This document shows, in pieces, positions 29,307 to 38,265 of a DNA stretch of 64,000 nucleotides (position 1 is the first letter of the stretch; each line of letters starts with the position of its first letter). The translations under genes were made by a program, and so were the position numbers. The stretch is taken from NCBI GenBank assembly GCA_003194525.1, contig NBIV01000022.1, positions 248,001-312,000 on the forward strand. The letters are read 5' to 3'. This stretch comes from Gracilariopsis chorda. Taxonomy: Eukaryota > Rhodophyta > Florideophyceae > Gracilariales > Gracilariaceae. The notes below the pieces were generated by a model, which did no database searches, was not told where the DNA came from, and was given only the letters and a program-made list of their open reading frames with translations.

Positions 29307-30010
29307 AGTAGAAACGGCCTTCGGTCGTGGGCGGCGCTGCGCGCCGCGTCGTGTTTGTAGCTTGGTTACTTTAGTAGCGTTCGGAGGCTCTACGAGAACT
29401 TTGCTCACTTGCGCTTGCAATAGCGCTCGTAGAACCTCGGGGCGCCGCTGCGCCTAAAGTATCTCGGCCCGTAGAGGTTTGTGTCTAGGTGCCTAAATTG
29501 ACTGCAGTGCCAGCCAATGAGGAGAAAGCGTGACACATTGCTTCCTCTATTGGCGGATCGTCTTCATTCAATCAAAATTACCCCTCATACGCTTGTAGAT
29601 GATAAAAGTAGAGAGAAAAGTAGAAGCGGACTTCGGCCGCGGGCTGTGCTGCGCGTCACTGTATAAGAGTGCTTTCGGCAGGTTTGCAGGATGTTTGCGA
29701 GCAATAGAGAGCCGAAACGGTCTGCAAACTAATGAGGGCCGCGGTGCCTAGAGTTATTATAAAATAGAGTTGCAGTTGAGCCCCCATACGCTGATGATTG
29801 GCTGGCACTGCAGTTGTTTGTGTAGATTACAGTAGATTGTAATTAGCTGGCACTGCCAAATTGACTGCAATGCCATCCACTGTGCAGCAGTGTGGCTGGC
29901 ACTGCTGCAGTGCCAGCCACTTGACAGCTGTGGCAGTCAACATGCAGCAGCAGCCAATGAGCTCTGAGCTTTGCCGCTGCTGCTGTTGCTGCTGCTGAAT
30001 TTGAACCAGA
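29307..30010. repeat. Hairpin-rich CAG/CTG repeat cluster, left copy
   Basis: Contains two tandem related units, one starting near 29308 and one near 29620 (GTAGAARCGGMCTTCGGYCG is shared). After them comes a CTG-rich end with a 13-bp-arm hairpin at 29892-29920. Segments 29549-29600 and 29860-30002 recur inverted at 47015-47067 and 47141-47280. TTGGCTGGCACTGCAG-like words recur many times. No ORF with motifs, so probably a structured non-coding mobile repeat. Confidence 0.7.
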
Positions 30011-30812
30011 CGAACTAGAACAAGTCTCAAGGGTGCTTGGTTTACTTCCACGGACGTGGGACTTCCAGTAGCGCACTGTATACAGTGCTGCTAGCTGATC
30101 TCGACGGGAACTATCTACTGTACCCTACAAAAATTTTAGTTAGGTTATTCTACCTAATTCAATTACAGTCTGCTGGAATAATTCCTCTGGAGTGGTATGC
30201 CACGTGGCTCCTGTTAGAAAATACGATTACTCTGTTAGGAATCTTCCGTAACAGCCCATCCGTAGGAGCATGCATAGTACCCACTGTACTACAGAGGGTT
30301 TTGGTCATTTTTCGGTGTTAGAAGGGTATAAAAAAACAACGAACCCATCCTGACAAAAAGTCTTTTTCTATTGAACACAAAGTTATTTTGGGGATGTAGG
30401 ACTACTGGCATTTCGTACTTTAGTCTCATGCCATATAAAACGTGAATGGAAAGTGCAGCATTCTTCTCTGTGTAGTCGAATTTGGATTTAGCTATGGTTT
30501 GCTTCGATAAAAGTATCAAACAGGCGGATGGTTCGAACCGCAAGGCGCTGATGTGCTGTAGTCCGGAAATACGCTGCTGAAGTATGCAGTGAAAAGTCAA
30601 CGCAAGATGGTACGGCAGGCGCGGAGCGCGGACGTACGGAAAGTATTGTAGATGAAAACAGAATTTAAGCTCTTCTTGTATTGCATAGAAATGCTACTGC
30701 GCTCAGAACAGCTAGTTAAGTAGCTCATACGCAACTTACTGACGCATATGCACTGCTGTGATCGTTAGTAAGATAGGCATACACATGCACGGATCACACC
30801 TACGACCTTCAC
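30011..30812. other. Gene-free spacer before element B
   Basis: No recognisable gene or repeat except the TTCAC target duplication at its end (30808-30812). Confidence 0.4.
30808..30812. repeat. Left target-site duplication of element B (TTCAC)
   Basis: TTCAC occurs directly before the left LTR and directly after the right LTR (38261-38265). Confidence 0.9.
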
Positions 30813-31173
30813 TGTAGAAGATCATCGATCCAATATATTTAGACACGTAAAATGTGTGATAAAGAAGATGTGAAAAGAAATGTATTGTAGATTATCTTTA
30901 TTGGAATGGAACATAGTAGTTACAAAATCGTCTACAGAACGATAGCTAGGAGACCCCACTCTAATAAAGAAGGTCTATAAAAGACGGCTTGCTTTGGACG
31001 AGGCAGGAAGTCTGAGGCAAGTTGGAACTTCCCAAGTCCACTTCACTCACAAACTCAGCCAGAACTCTGTCCTCAGCCACTTGCAGTCCGTCCACCACAC
31101 AGTCCTGAACGTAGTCCATGTTCTACATTATTAATATCATACAAAAGTAAGTACCTCTACTGCATGCACTACA
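30813..31173 (+). repeat. Element B 5' LTR
   Basis: 361 bp, TGTAGAAG to CACTACA. Contains CTATAAAAGACGG, a likely TATA box about 160 bp into the LTR. Near its end is GTAAGTACC, a consensus 5' splice site. TGGTAGCATCAC starts three bases past the LTR and resembles the primer-binding site for initiator tRNA-Met (TGGTATCAGAGC). Confidence 0.9.
30974..30980 (+). promoter_or_regulatory. Probable TATA box of the element B LTR
   Basis: TCTATAAAAGACGG, present in both LTRs (also near 38062), in the position expected for the U3 promoter. Confidence 0.6.
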
Positions 31174-31208
31174 AGTGGTAGCATCACTCTAACTAGTTCT
31201 ATTCTAAG
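31147..31208 (+). other. Putative intron at the LTR/leader junction of element B
   Basis: 62 bp bounded by GTAAGT and TCTAAG, with CTCTAAC 16 bases before the acceptor. This is the same style of signals as the HVA22 intron. The donor lies inside the LTR and is kept in the 3' LTR. Removal would place exon sequence next to the zinc-finger ORF, but no upstream ATG found here is in the right phase. Confidence 0.35.
31176..31187 (+). promoter_or_regulatory. Candidate primer-binding site of element B
   Basis: TGGTAGCATCAC, two bases after the LTR end. The first eight bases agree with initiator tRNA-Met complementarity and the rest does not. Confidence 0.4.
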
Positions 31209-31693
31209 TGACGGACAAAGAAGATAAATCTCAAACTCTACAAGCGAATATTCAACAATTTGAATTACCACCGTCGCTTGGAGACAAACCAGAGGACATA
31301 TATGAAGATGAAGATTCAGATATCGAAGAAATATCAATAGAAGAAATACCGATACCGAGGACTGATAAAATCAACTACTGCAACTACTGCAAAAAGACGA
31401 AACCCGAATCTATGTGGGGAGAGCATAACCGCTAGCAGGCACACTACATATCATTGTCTAAGTCAATCAACTTTACATTCTTCTGCGAGTACTGCCGGTG
31501 CTTGTTTAATACTACCTTTGAATACTACGGGCATTTGCGCACGCTTGAACACATTAACAGGCGCAAGCGAGTGGCACAAGTGTATCGTGCCGCACGCAAA
31601 TCTGCCAAAGCTCCCCCACTAACCAAAACCATCGGTGCCTTGCCACCGTTTGGTGTCATTAATGACATTAGGAAATCCTTAAAGAATCATTAA
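31208..31693 (+). pseudogene. Element B upstream ORF: two-zinc-finger protein with one internal stop
   Basis: One frame of about 161 codons between the LTR and gag, interrupted by a single TAG at 31433-31435. The N-terminal half is acidic (EDIYEDEDSDIEEISIEEI). Two C2H2-type fingers follow: CNYCKK...H...H, spanning the stop, and FCEYCRCLFNTTFEYYGHLR then H, a C-x2-C-x12-H-x5-H finger like matrin/U1-type. The C-terminus is basic (RRKRVAQVYRAARKSAK). No ATG opens the frame: it begins right after a TAA. A splice from GTAAGT in the LTR (31147) to TTCTAAG (31208) with a CTCTAAC branch-like site would deliver it to an mRNA. Such an ORF before gag is not standard in Ty3 elements. Function unknown; nucleic-acid binding is inferred. 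Confidence 0.6.
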
Positions 31694-32017
31694 TTTTAAA
31701 CACTTTACACCGGCATCTAGTTAAGTAACATTTATTGATTTGTGCGTTTACTCGACTTGACTATATTGCCATTACAGTAGCTAAACACTAGAAAACGATT
31801 GCACAGAATAGTTAAATGCTAAGTGCCGACCAATAGCAATCCTTAGATAACACCTTGGAAATACCAAAAAACCCATTTAAGACATTAGTATTTAGAACAT
31901 TTCATGTTCGTGTAATCAAACAAATTAATTGAACGAAAATATCCTCAGAACTATAGTAAAAATATTTAGCAGAGTAGAATAAGTGTTGCAGGAGCAACCA
32001 AATATTTTAAAAAAAAT

Positions 32018-32806
32018 ATGGAAAAGGAAATGATAGAACTAAATAATAGAGTTAGTATTTCAGCTCAACAAGTAAATCAGGTAACGCAAGTAAACAATCA
32101 TTTACCAACTCTAGTAATTCAAAATAATAATCAATCTAGTATACTAAAAGTAGGAAAACCAGAAACGTTTTCAGGTAAATATGTAAGGTCTTGGGTACAA
32201 TCATTGGAAAATATGTTCTCCAACATAAATGAAGTAGTAAGTGAAGAAAAGAAAATTAAGTATGCTCTAAACTTTATGAGTGGACAAGCACTAGAATGGT
32301 GGGAGCTGATAAATATAAAAAATGGAAATAATATTAATACATTTGATGAGTTCCAAAGAAGACTGTTAGAATACTTTGAAACCGGAAATAGAGAATTAAA
32401 TGCACGAAAAACTTTATCAAAATTAAAGCAAATGGGAAAGTTTAACTCGGTTAGCTTATATAGTAAAGAATTCAGTAAATGGTTATTACCAGTTCCAAAT
32501 ATGTCTGTACAAGAACAACTATTTTTATATAGCAAGAGATTGACACATCATATTCGTATCGAGCTTGAAAGATCAGAGCCCAGCGAATTAGAAGGAGCCA
32601 TGAGTACTGCAGACGGAATGAATACTATTTACACATCCAATAGATTTAAATATGGTTATCGTTCATACTGGAGAAATCAACCAAAGCGCGATAACATTGA
32701 AAAACCAACACCGATGGATATAGGAAACATTCGAAAGAATAAAAACAGAAGTAATCTTAGTAATGAAGAAAGAAGACAACACATGAAGCAGAATTTTATG
32801 CTTTAA
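32018..32806 (+). CDS. Element B Gag
   Basis: Capsid protein of the retrotransposon, 262 residues from the ATG at 32018. Ty3-type capsid marks: KVGKPETFSGKYVRSWVQSL, FMSGQALEWWELI, FDEFQRRLLEYFE, LSKLKQMGKFNSVSLYSKEF. A hydrophilic tail (PTPMDIGNIRKNKNRSNLS) follows. The stop at 32804 comes just before a zinc-knuckle coded one frame over (CFKCHKQGCRPWKH, about 32795-32840). A small frameshift has therefore cut the nucleocapsid end off. A related tail fragment is found at 43.1 kb. Confidence 0.85.
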   Translation: MEKEMIELNNRVSISAQQVNQVTQVNNHLPTLVIQNNNQSSILKVGKPETFSGKYVRSWVQSLENMFSNINEVVSEEKKIKYALNFMSGQALEWWELINIKNGNNINTFDEFQRRLLEYFETGNRELNARKTLSKLKQMGKFNSVSLYSKEFSKWLLPVPNMSVQEQLFLYSKRLTHHIRIELERSEPSELEGAMSTADGMNTIYTSNRFKYGYRSYWRNQPKRDNIEKPTPMDIGNIRKNKNRSNLSNEERRQHMKQNFML

Positions 32807-33029
32807 GTGTCATAAACAAGGATGTCGTCCTTGGAAACATAGGATGAACTATAACCCAAAACATTAAACAATTCGGGTTCGGAGAAGACAGCCAGAACCG
32901 ATTCCGTCACAAGTGTACAATACCAAAAGACAGAAAAAGACAAAAACAATAGAAAACTATTACAAAATGGAAAACCCAATACGATTCCGTAATGTGCATT
33001 AAATAATAAACCAACGAAGAATAATCTTC

Positions 33030-36000
33030 TAGTCTTGAAGGGAGAGTGTATAAAATTGGATAAGATTGAAACTTGTAACATCTTAATTGATAGTGGTTGT
33101 GAGGAGGTCTGCATCTCAAAGAAATATGCTGATCAACTTAAACTAAAAAGGGAAACAACTGATAGATAGCAGAGTTATAGGATGGAACATTAGTCCCACT
33201 GGACCAATGTTTAGACGTTATATTCATCAAAATTTAAGAAACTTAGTTAAACATAAATCCTTTCATAGTGGATTTGATATGATATGATGTTATTCCGGGA
33301 AAATCTTGGCTACACCGGTACAATCCACATGTAAACTGGAAAAGAAATTCTATACTTATTCATATTGATGGAAAAAACTTTATTCTGGACGCAGAACCTG
33401 TTAAAAGACAGTACTCCCAAGTTCAACTTCTGCTAAGTAAGAAACAGTTTGCTAAACTCGTAAGAAGGCAAAAGAGTAAAATATACCTTATGTTAGTACA
33501 ACCAAAAAGTGACACGGGTAGTATAAAGAAAGACAAAGTTGACCTAGACCCAAAAGATAATGAACTAGTAAAACTGTTAAAAAAATACCGTGATGTATTC
33601 CCAGATGATTTACCAAAGTCATTCCCACCCAAAGGAAATATAGAAATGAAAATTGCACTAAAAGAGGATGCCAAACCTAAGATGGGACCAACGTACGAAC
33701 TATCTCCTACAAAACTAGAAGAGATGAGGAAAAAACTGGATCACTTATTAAGTCGTGAATTTATATGACCAAGTATTAGCCCATGGGGAAACCCAGTCCT
33801 TTTCACACCAAAAAAGGATGGCTCACTTTAAATGTTCGTGGACTACAGAGCAATGAACAAAAACACAATAAAAAACAATGTACCACTTTCTGGAATAGAC
33901 GAAGTATGGGATCCACTGTAGTGCAATACATTCCCGCGTACGGGCGATGGTGAAACTCATATCTGAGGTGTACTCGTTGCGAGCGATGAAGCGGGATGCA
34001 TGAATTTTAGCCCCCGTTTACCGGGCTAATTAGCGGTCGGGTTACCCAGGGTGGTTATGGGAACATTCATATTTTGTGGTACTTGCCTGGCAAGGGTGGT
34101 GGACACGTGGCTACAGCCCCGGCCAGGAGGCCCAAAATGGCTACTTATTTTAGTGTAGTTTAGGGGTTAATTTTACTTAGGCTAGTGCACTACCTACTGT
34201 ACTGCACTGAGCTAGTACTTGAGCGTCGGCCGCACGACGGCGAGCTCACCAAGAAAAGTAACGAGAGTTCGGCTCTGACTCTATTCGCCATGCGAAGTGT
34301 CTAACTCCTCGCGGAGGTACACCGCTTGCCCGGTAGTTTCACCCGACTCGCACCGCCGAGGAGACCGTGCTCGTCGTACCCAGTGGGTTGTGACCACTCG
34401 TGGTATTCATTGTTGTCGTGTGACCGCCCGTACAGGCCCTATCTCCGCCCCAGTTTTGGGTATTGATATTACCGACGTGTGTCGTGAGACCGTGAGACCA
34501 TCTCTTCCCCTCATATCCCCTAACCGCCGCGCGGTGCGTGTTCGTGTGTGTGTATCGGCACCCCCGTCCGGGGTCTGTTCCCGCTTTCCGCACGCCCCCG
34601 TCGGGTGGTCCCTTTCCCTCTTTTGTTCCCTTGTTCCCAGGCTACTTCCGGACCAGCCGTGGTTCCGACCCGTTCTAACCCCTAAACCTCCGAGGTACAT
34701 CCAGGCTCCCGACGGAGTTACACCCGTCACACGGGACACGGAGGGCTCTACCCAGCTGGGCCTACCTCTCCAAGAGAGCAAGGCTTCTAGCTGCCTTGGG
34801 TGCCTTTCCCACACCGGGATTGCACCACATCCACTAGGAAATGGTAAGTACTTTACTACACTCGATTTGAGATCAGGATATAACCAAATCAGAATAAGAG
34901 AAGAGGATATACCTAAAACTGCATTTCGTACAAGATACAGCCAATTCGAATATCTCCTCACAACGTTCGGACTAGCCAGTGCACCTGGTTGCTTCCAAAC
35001 CTTAATGAATAATATGTTTAGACCATTTTTAGAGAAGCTCGTAATGGTCTACCTCGATGACATTTTAATTTACTGCACAACAAAGGAAGACCACTTATAA
35101 CAAATAAAACTTGTTCTAGATACACTTACAAAAGAAAAGCTATATGGTAAATTATGTAAATGTCACTTTATGAAAGAAGAAGTAGAATATTTGGGTCATG
35201 TAATAACCACAGAATGCATTAAAGTTGATAATAAAAAGATTGAAGCAATAACCAAATGGCCAATACCAAAAACAGTGACAGATGTTCAAAGCTTCCTAAG
35301 TATCTGCGATTAATACTGAAAGTTTGTTAAATACTTTGCAAAAATAGCTTATTCTTTAACAGAGCTTACAAAACAGGAAAATGATTTTATGTGGAAAGAT
35401 GATCAACAAAAGGCATTTGGTATACTGAAAAGTAAACTAATAATTGCACCTATACTGAAATATGCAGATCCTGCGCTTCCATATCAAGTAACAAGAGATG
35501 CCTCCTCCACAGGTTTAGGAGCAGTTCTATCTCAGAAAGACAAGAAAGGGAAAAGATCAATAGCATACGCTTCTAATAAACTTTACGAAGCAGAACAGAA
35601 CTACTCAATAGGAGAAAGAGAACGGCTAGCTATTGTATTTGCACTGAAAACATGGAAATCATAGTTACATGGTTCTAAGTTTAAAATTCTAACTGACCAT
35701 CATCCGATTAAGTATTTAGAAACGCAAAAGACGTTATCAAGAAAACAAGCAAGATGGGTTGAATTCATGCAAGAATTTCATTATAAAATTTCATACATAA
35801 AAGGCAAAGAGAACAAGGTGGCGAATATGCTCTCAAGAAAGAATAGGGAAGTTCATAAAACCTCGTCTAGCATCATTAAATCACTCTTAAATATAACAAC
35901 AATAAAAATACCGGATAATACGTTAACAGAATTGGAAAAAGGATATAAAAGCAGCTTTCACTTCTCACAGATACTTGAACATCCGAAAGAACCATACAAA

Positions 36001-37376
36001 CGTACGGGGAAACGATTATACTTTGTAAATCGCTTATGCGTATCAGAAGGAAAAATACGAAGGACCATTTTTCAGAACAATCATTGCCCAATACAAGGAG
36101 GATACAGGTCATGTCAAAAAAGAATTTAATAATCAGAGGAATATACTTTTGGGATATATTGAAAAGCGATTCAAAGAGATTTATATCTGAATGTGAAAAA
36201 TGTCAAAAGGCAAAATCAATGAACAATGCTATGCAAGGACTACTACAAAGCGTTCTTCCTCCTACATGAAAATGGTAAGTGATCTCATTGTACTTTATAT
36301 TTGACTTACCAAAAAGCAAAGAATATACTGGAATAATGGCTAGTTTGGACAAACTCTCCAAAAGAGTACATTTCATTCCACTCGATGAAAAGAACAAGGC
36401 ACCAGACATAGCCAACATATTCTAAAAAGAAATATATAGACATCATGGACTTCCGCGTTTCATAATATCAGATATAGATCACTGATTTACAAGTATATTC
36501 TGGGATACCTTGATGAAACTTTTTAACATAAAACTAAACCTATCAACTTCATTCCATCCTCAAACTCATCGATAAACAGAACGTATGTTTAGAACATTTG
36601 AAGAAATGATACGATGCTGTGTATCCCACACTCAAAGAGACTCGGAAAAGTATTTACCAGGTCTCGAATTTGCCTACAATAATCACGTAAATAGTACAGC
36701 AACATTTACTCCATTCGTCTTAGAATATGGACAACACCCAATCACAAAAAACGATATTCTATACAGTGATGAACGTAAAGAACAAAATAATACATCAAAA
36801 AAGTTTCTAAAAGAAATGAAAAAAGCAAACGAGATTGCAAAATATGCAATTGAAATAACAAATATAAGAAACGCAGACAATGCTAATCGTAGAAGAAAAG
36901 ATATACAATTTCGCATCGGAGATTACGTAGTATCATCTACAAAGAATCTGATGATACCTAAAGGCCGATGAAGAAAGTTTACACCAAAGTTTATAAGACC
37001 ATTCAAAATCCTATCTCATAAGAAATTACACACCCCCTATAAACTTGAACTTCCACAAGAAATTAAAATACTACATCACACTTTCCACATATCACTACTA
37101 AAGATGTTTAATTGTAGTTCTAACAGCAAGAAGAATATGGATATTCAAAGATTCGTACACAAAGAAAACACATCTCCATCGTACATTACTGGACATAGAA
37201 TAATAAACAATGAAGTACAATACCTTCTACGCACATGCGATGAACAATCAGAAGGCATATGGCTAAATGAACATGATACACGTATCACGACAGGCTTACT
37301 AGATAGGTACAAAGTCAAAATTAGAACTACTATAAAAGAAAAAAGTACACTCGCATACATATTTAACTTAGCTTGA
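33030..37376 (+). pseudogene. Element B pol: protease, RT, RNase H, integrase, chromodomain-like end
   Basis: Protease: ILIDSGCEEVCISKKY (DSG active site) near 33.08 kb. RT: MKIALKEDAKPKMGP, stops at 33.77 and 33.83 kb, FVDYRAMNKNTIKNN, the 911-bp insert (33918-34828), then YFTTLDLRSGYNQIRI and VYLDDILIY with intact catalytic aspartates. RNase H: ILKYADPALPYQVTRDAS, IAYASNKLYEAEQNY. Integrase: CEKCQKAKS; the third catalytic Glu is in TERMFRTFEEM. Further stops near 35.66, 36.27, 36.42, 36.48 and 36.97 kb. The end (ITGHRIINNEVQYLLRT, IWLNEHDTRITTGLLDRY) looks like a chromodomain. The protein is dead through stops, not through catalytic changes. Confidence 0.85.
33911..34835. mobile_element. 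911-bp GC-rich insertion in element B, with 7-bp target duplication
   Basis: Insert 33918-34828, flanked by ATCCACT (33911-33917 and 34829-34835). Its ends are near-perfect inverted repeats: GTAGTGCAAT at the left, and at the right the complement of GTGGTGCAAT. Removing insert plus one ATCCACT rejoins the RT in frame (DEVWDPLGNGKYFTTLDLRS). Much richer in G+C than its host element. No transposase, so non-autonomous. The interior words CCCAAAATGGCTACTTA resemble element A's LTR (CCCAAAAAGGCTACTTA), so an LTR-derived origin is an alternative. The apparent ORF across its right edge (34297-35100) is a chance fusion. Confidence 0.85.
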
Positions 37377-37533
37377 GCTTCAAATAAACTAGTAAGCTTA
37401 TCATCACAAACATACTATGAATATATATCATGTTCAGGAATACGGACTTTTATGGATCCCAGGGAACTATATGAAGAATCATTTAGGACCAAAACTACAA
37501 GATCGTTATAGTTAAGAAGTCACCCTTTACGAA

Positions 37534-37848
37534 ATGACTCACATATGCCTAGCATACAGACAAATTAAAGGACTAGTGTTTAATGAGAAAGATAAAAACA
37601 TGCTTCTTGCATTGATTGAAAACTATAATTCTATGCTTACCGGATTTCTAAACGTAGAAGTTCTTATTCAATTCTACTATCTGGTAATTGTAATGTATGA
37701 CCATCTACCAAAACATGGAAACTATTTAACGATAATTGACATTTCTATGTCAAAAATAAAAAACTATGAAGAAGTGTTTATCAATATTAAACAGGATGAC
37801 GGGAATCCTCATTGTATTTATCCAAAGAACCACAAATTAATCCTTTAA
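37534..37848 (+). CDS. Element B extra ORF after pol, unknown
   Basis: 104 residues between the end of pol and the 3' LTR. Polar and aromatic, with a hydrophobic patch (VEVLIQFYYLVIVMY) near residue 60; no family recognised. The frame is open for over 300 bp in very A+T-rich DNA, where stops are frequent, which is mild support for coding. Ty3 elements sometimes carry a third ORF here (envelope-like or other), but nothing in this one identifies it. Confidence 0.35.
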   Translation: MTHICLAYRQIKGLVFNEKDKNMLLALIENYNSMLTGFLNVEVLIQFYYLVIVMYDHLPKHGNYLTIIDISMSKIKNYEEVFINIKQDDGNPHCIYPKNHKLIL

Positions 37849-37878
37849 GAACATCATATGATTTGAGGACAAATCATA

Positions 37879-37899
37879 AAAAAAGAAGAGAGCAGAAAT
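37879..37899 (+). promoter_or_regulatory. Polypurine tract of element B
   Basis: A near-continuous purine run (AAAAAAGAAGAGAGCAGAAA) ends one base before the TG of the 3' LTR. Confidence 0.75.
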
Positions 37900-38260
37900 T
37901 GTAGAAGATCATCGATCCATTAAATTTGGACACGTAGAATGTGTGACAAAGAAGATGTGAAAGGAAATGTATTGTAGATTATCTTTATTGGAATGGAACA
38001 TTGTAGTTACAAACTAGTCTACATAACAGTACATAGGAGACCCCACTCTAATAAAGAAGGTCTATAAAAGACGGCTTGCTTTGGACGAAGCAGGAAGTCT
38101 GAGGCAAGTTGGAACTTCCCATGTCCACTTCACTCACGAACTGAGCCAGAACTCTGTCCCCAGCCACTTGCAGTCCGTCCACCACACAGTCCTGACCGTA
38201 TTCCATATTCTACATTATTAATATCATACAAAAGTAAGTACCTCTACTGCATGCCCTACA
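37900..38260 (+). repeat. Element B 3' LTR
   Basis: 361 bp, pairs with 30813-31173. Followed by TTCAC (38261-38265). Confidence 0.9.
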
Positions 38261-38265
38261 TTCAC

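Larger units (their letters stand above)
30813..38260 (+). mobile_element. Element B: AT-rich chromovirus-type Ty3/gypsy retrotransposon
   Basis: 7448 bp including a 911-bp foreign insert. LTRs are 361 bp each, TG to CA, with a TTCAC target duplication. Order: LTR, zinc-finger ORF, gag, protease, RT, RNase H, integrase, chromodomain-like tail, extra ORF, polypurine tract, LTR. It is much richer in A+T than the neighbouring host genes and than the insert. Pol has many stops, so it is defective. The LTRs are roughly nine-tenths identical by eye. Confidence 0.93.

Noticed and set aside
34297-35100. 267-residue ORF apparently encoding an RT with a Pro/Arg-rich N-terminus
   Set aside because: It fuses chance coding from the 911-bp insert to the RT of element B across the right edge of the insert. 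It is not a real gene.
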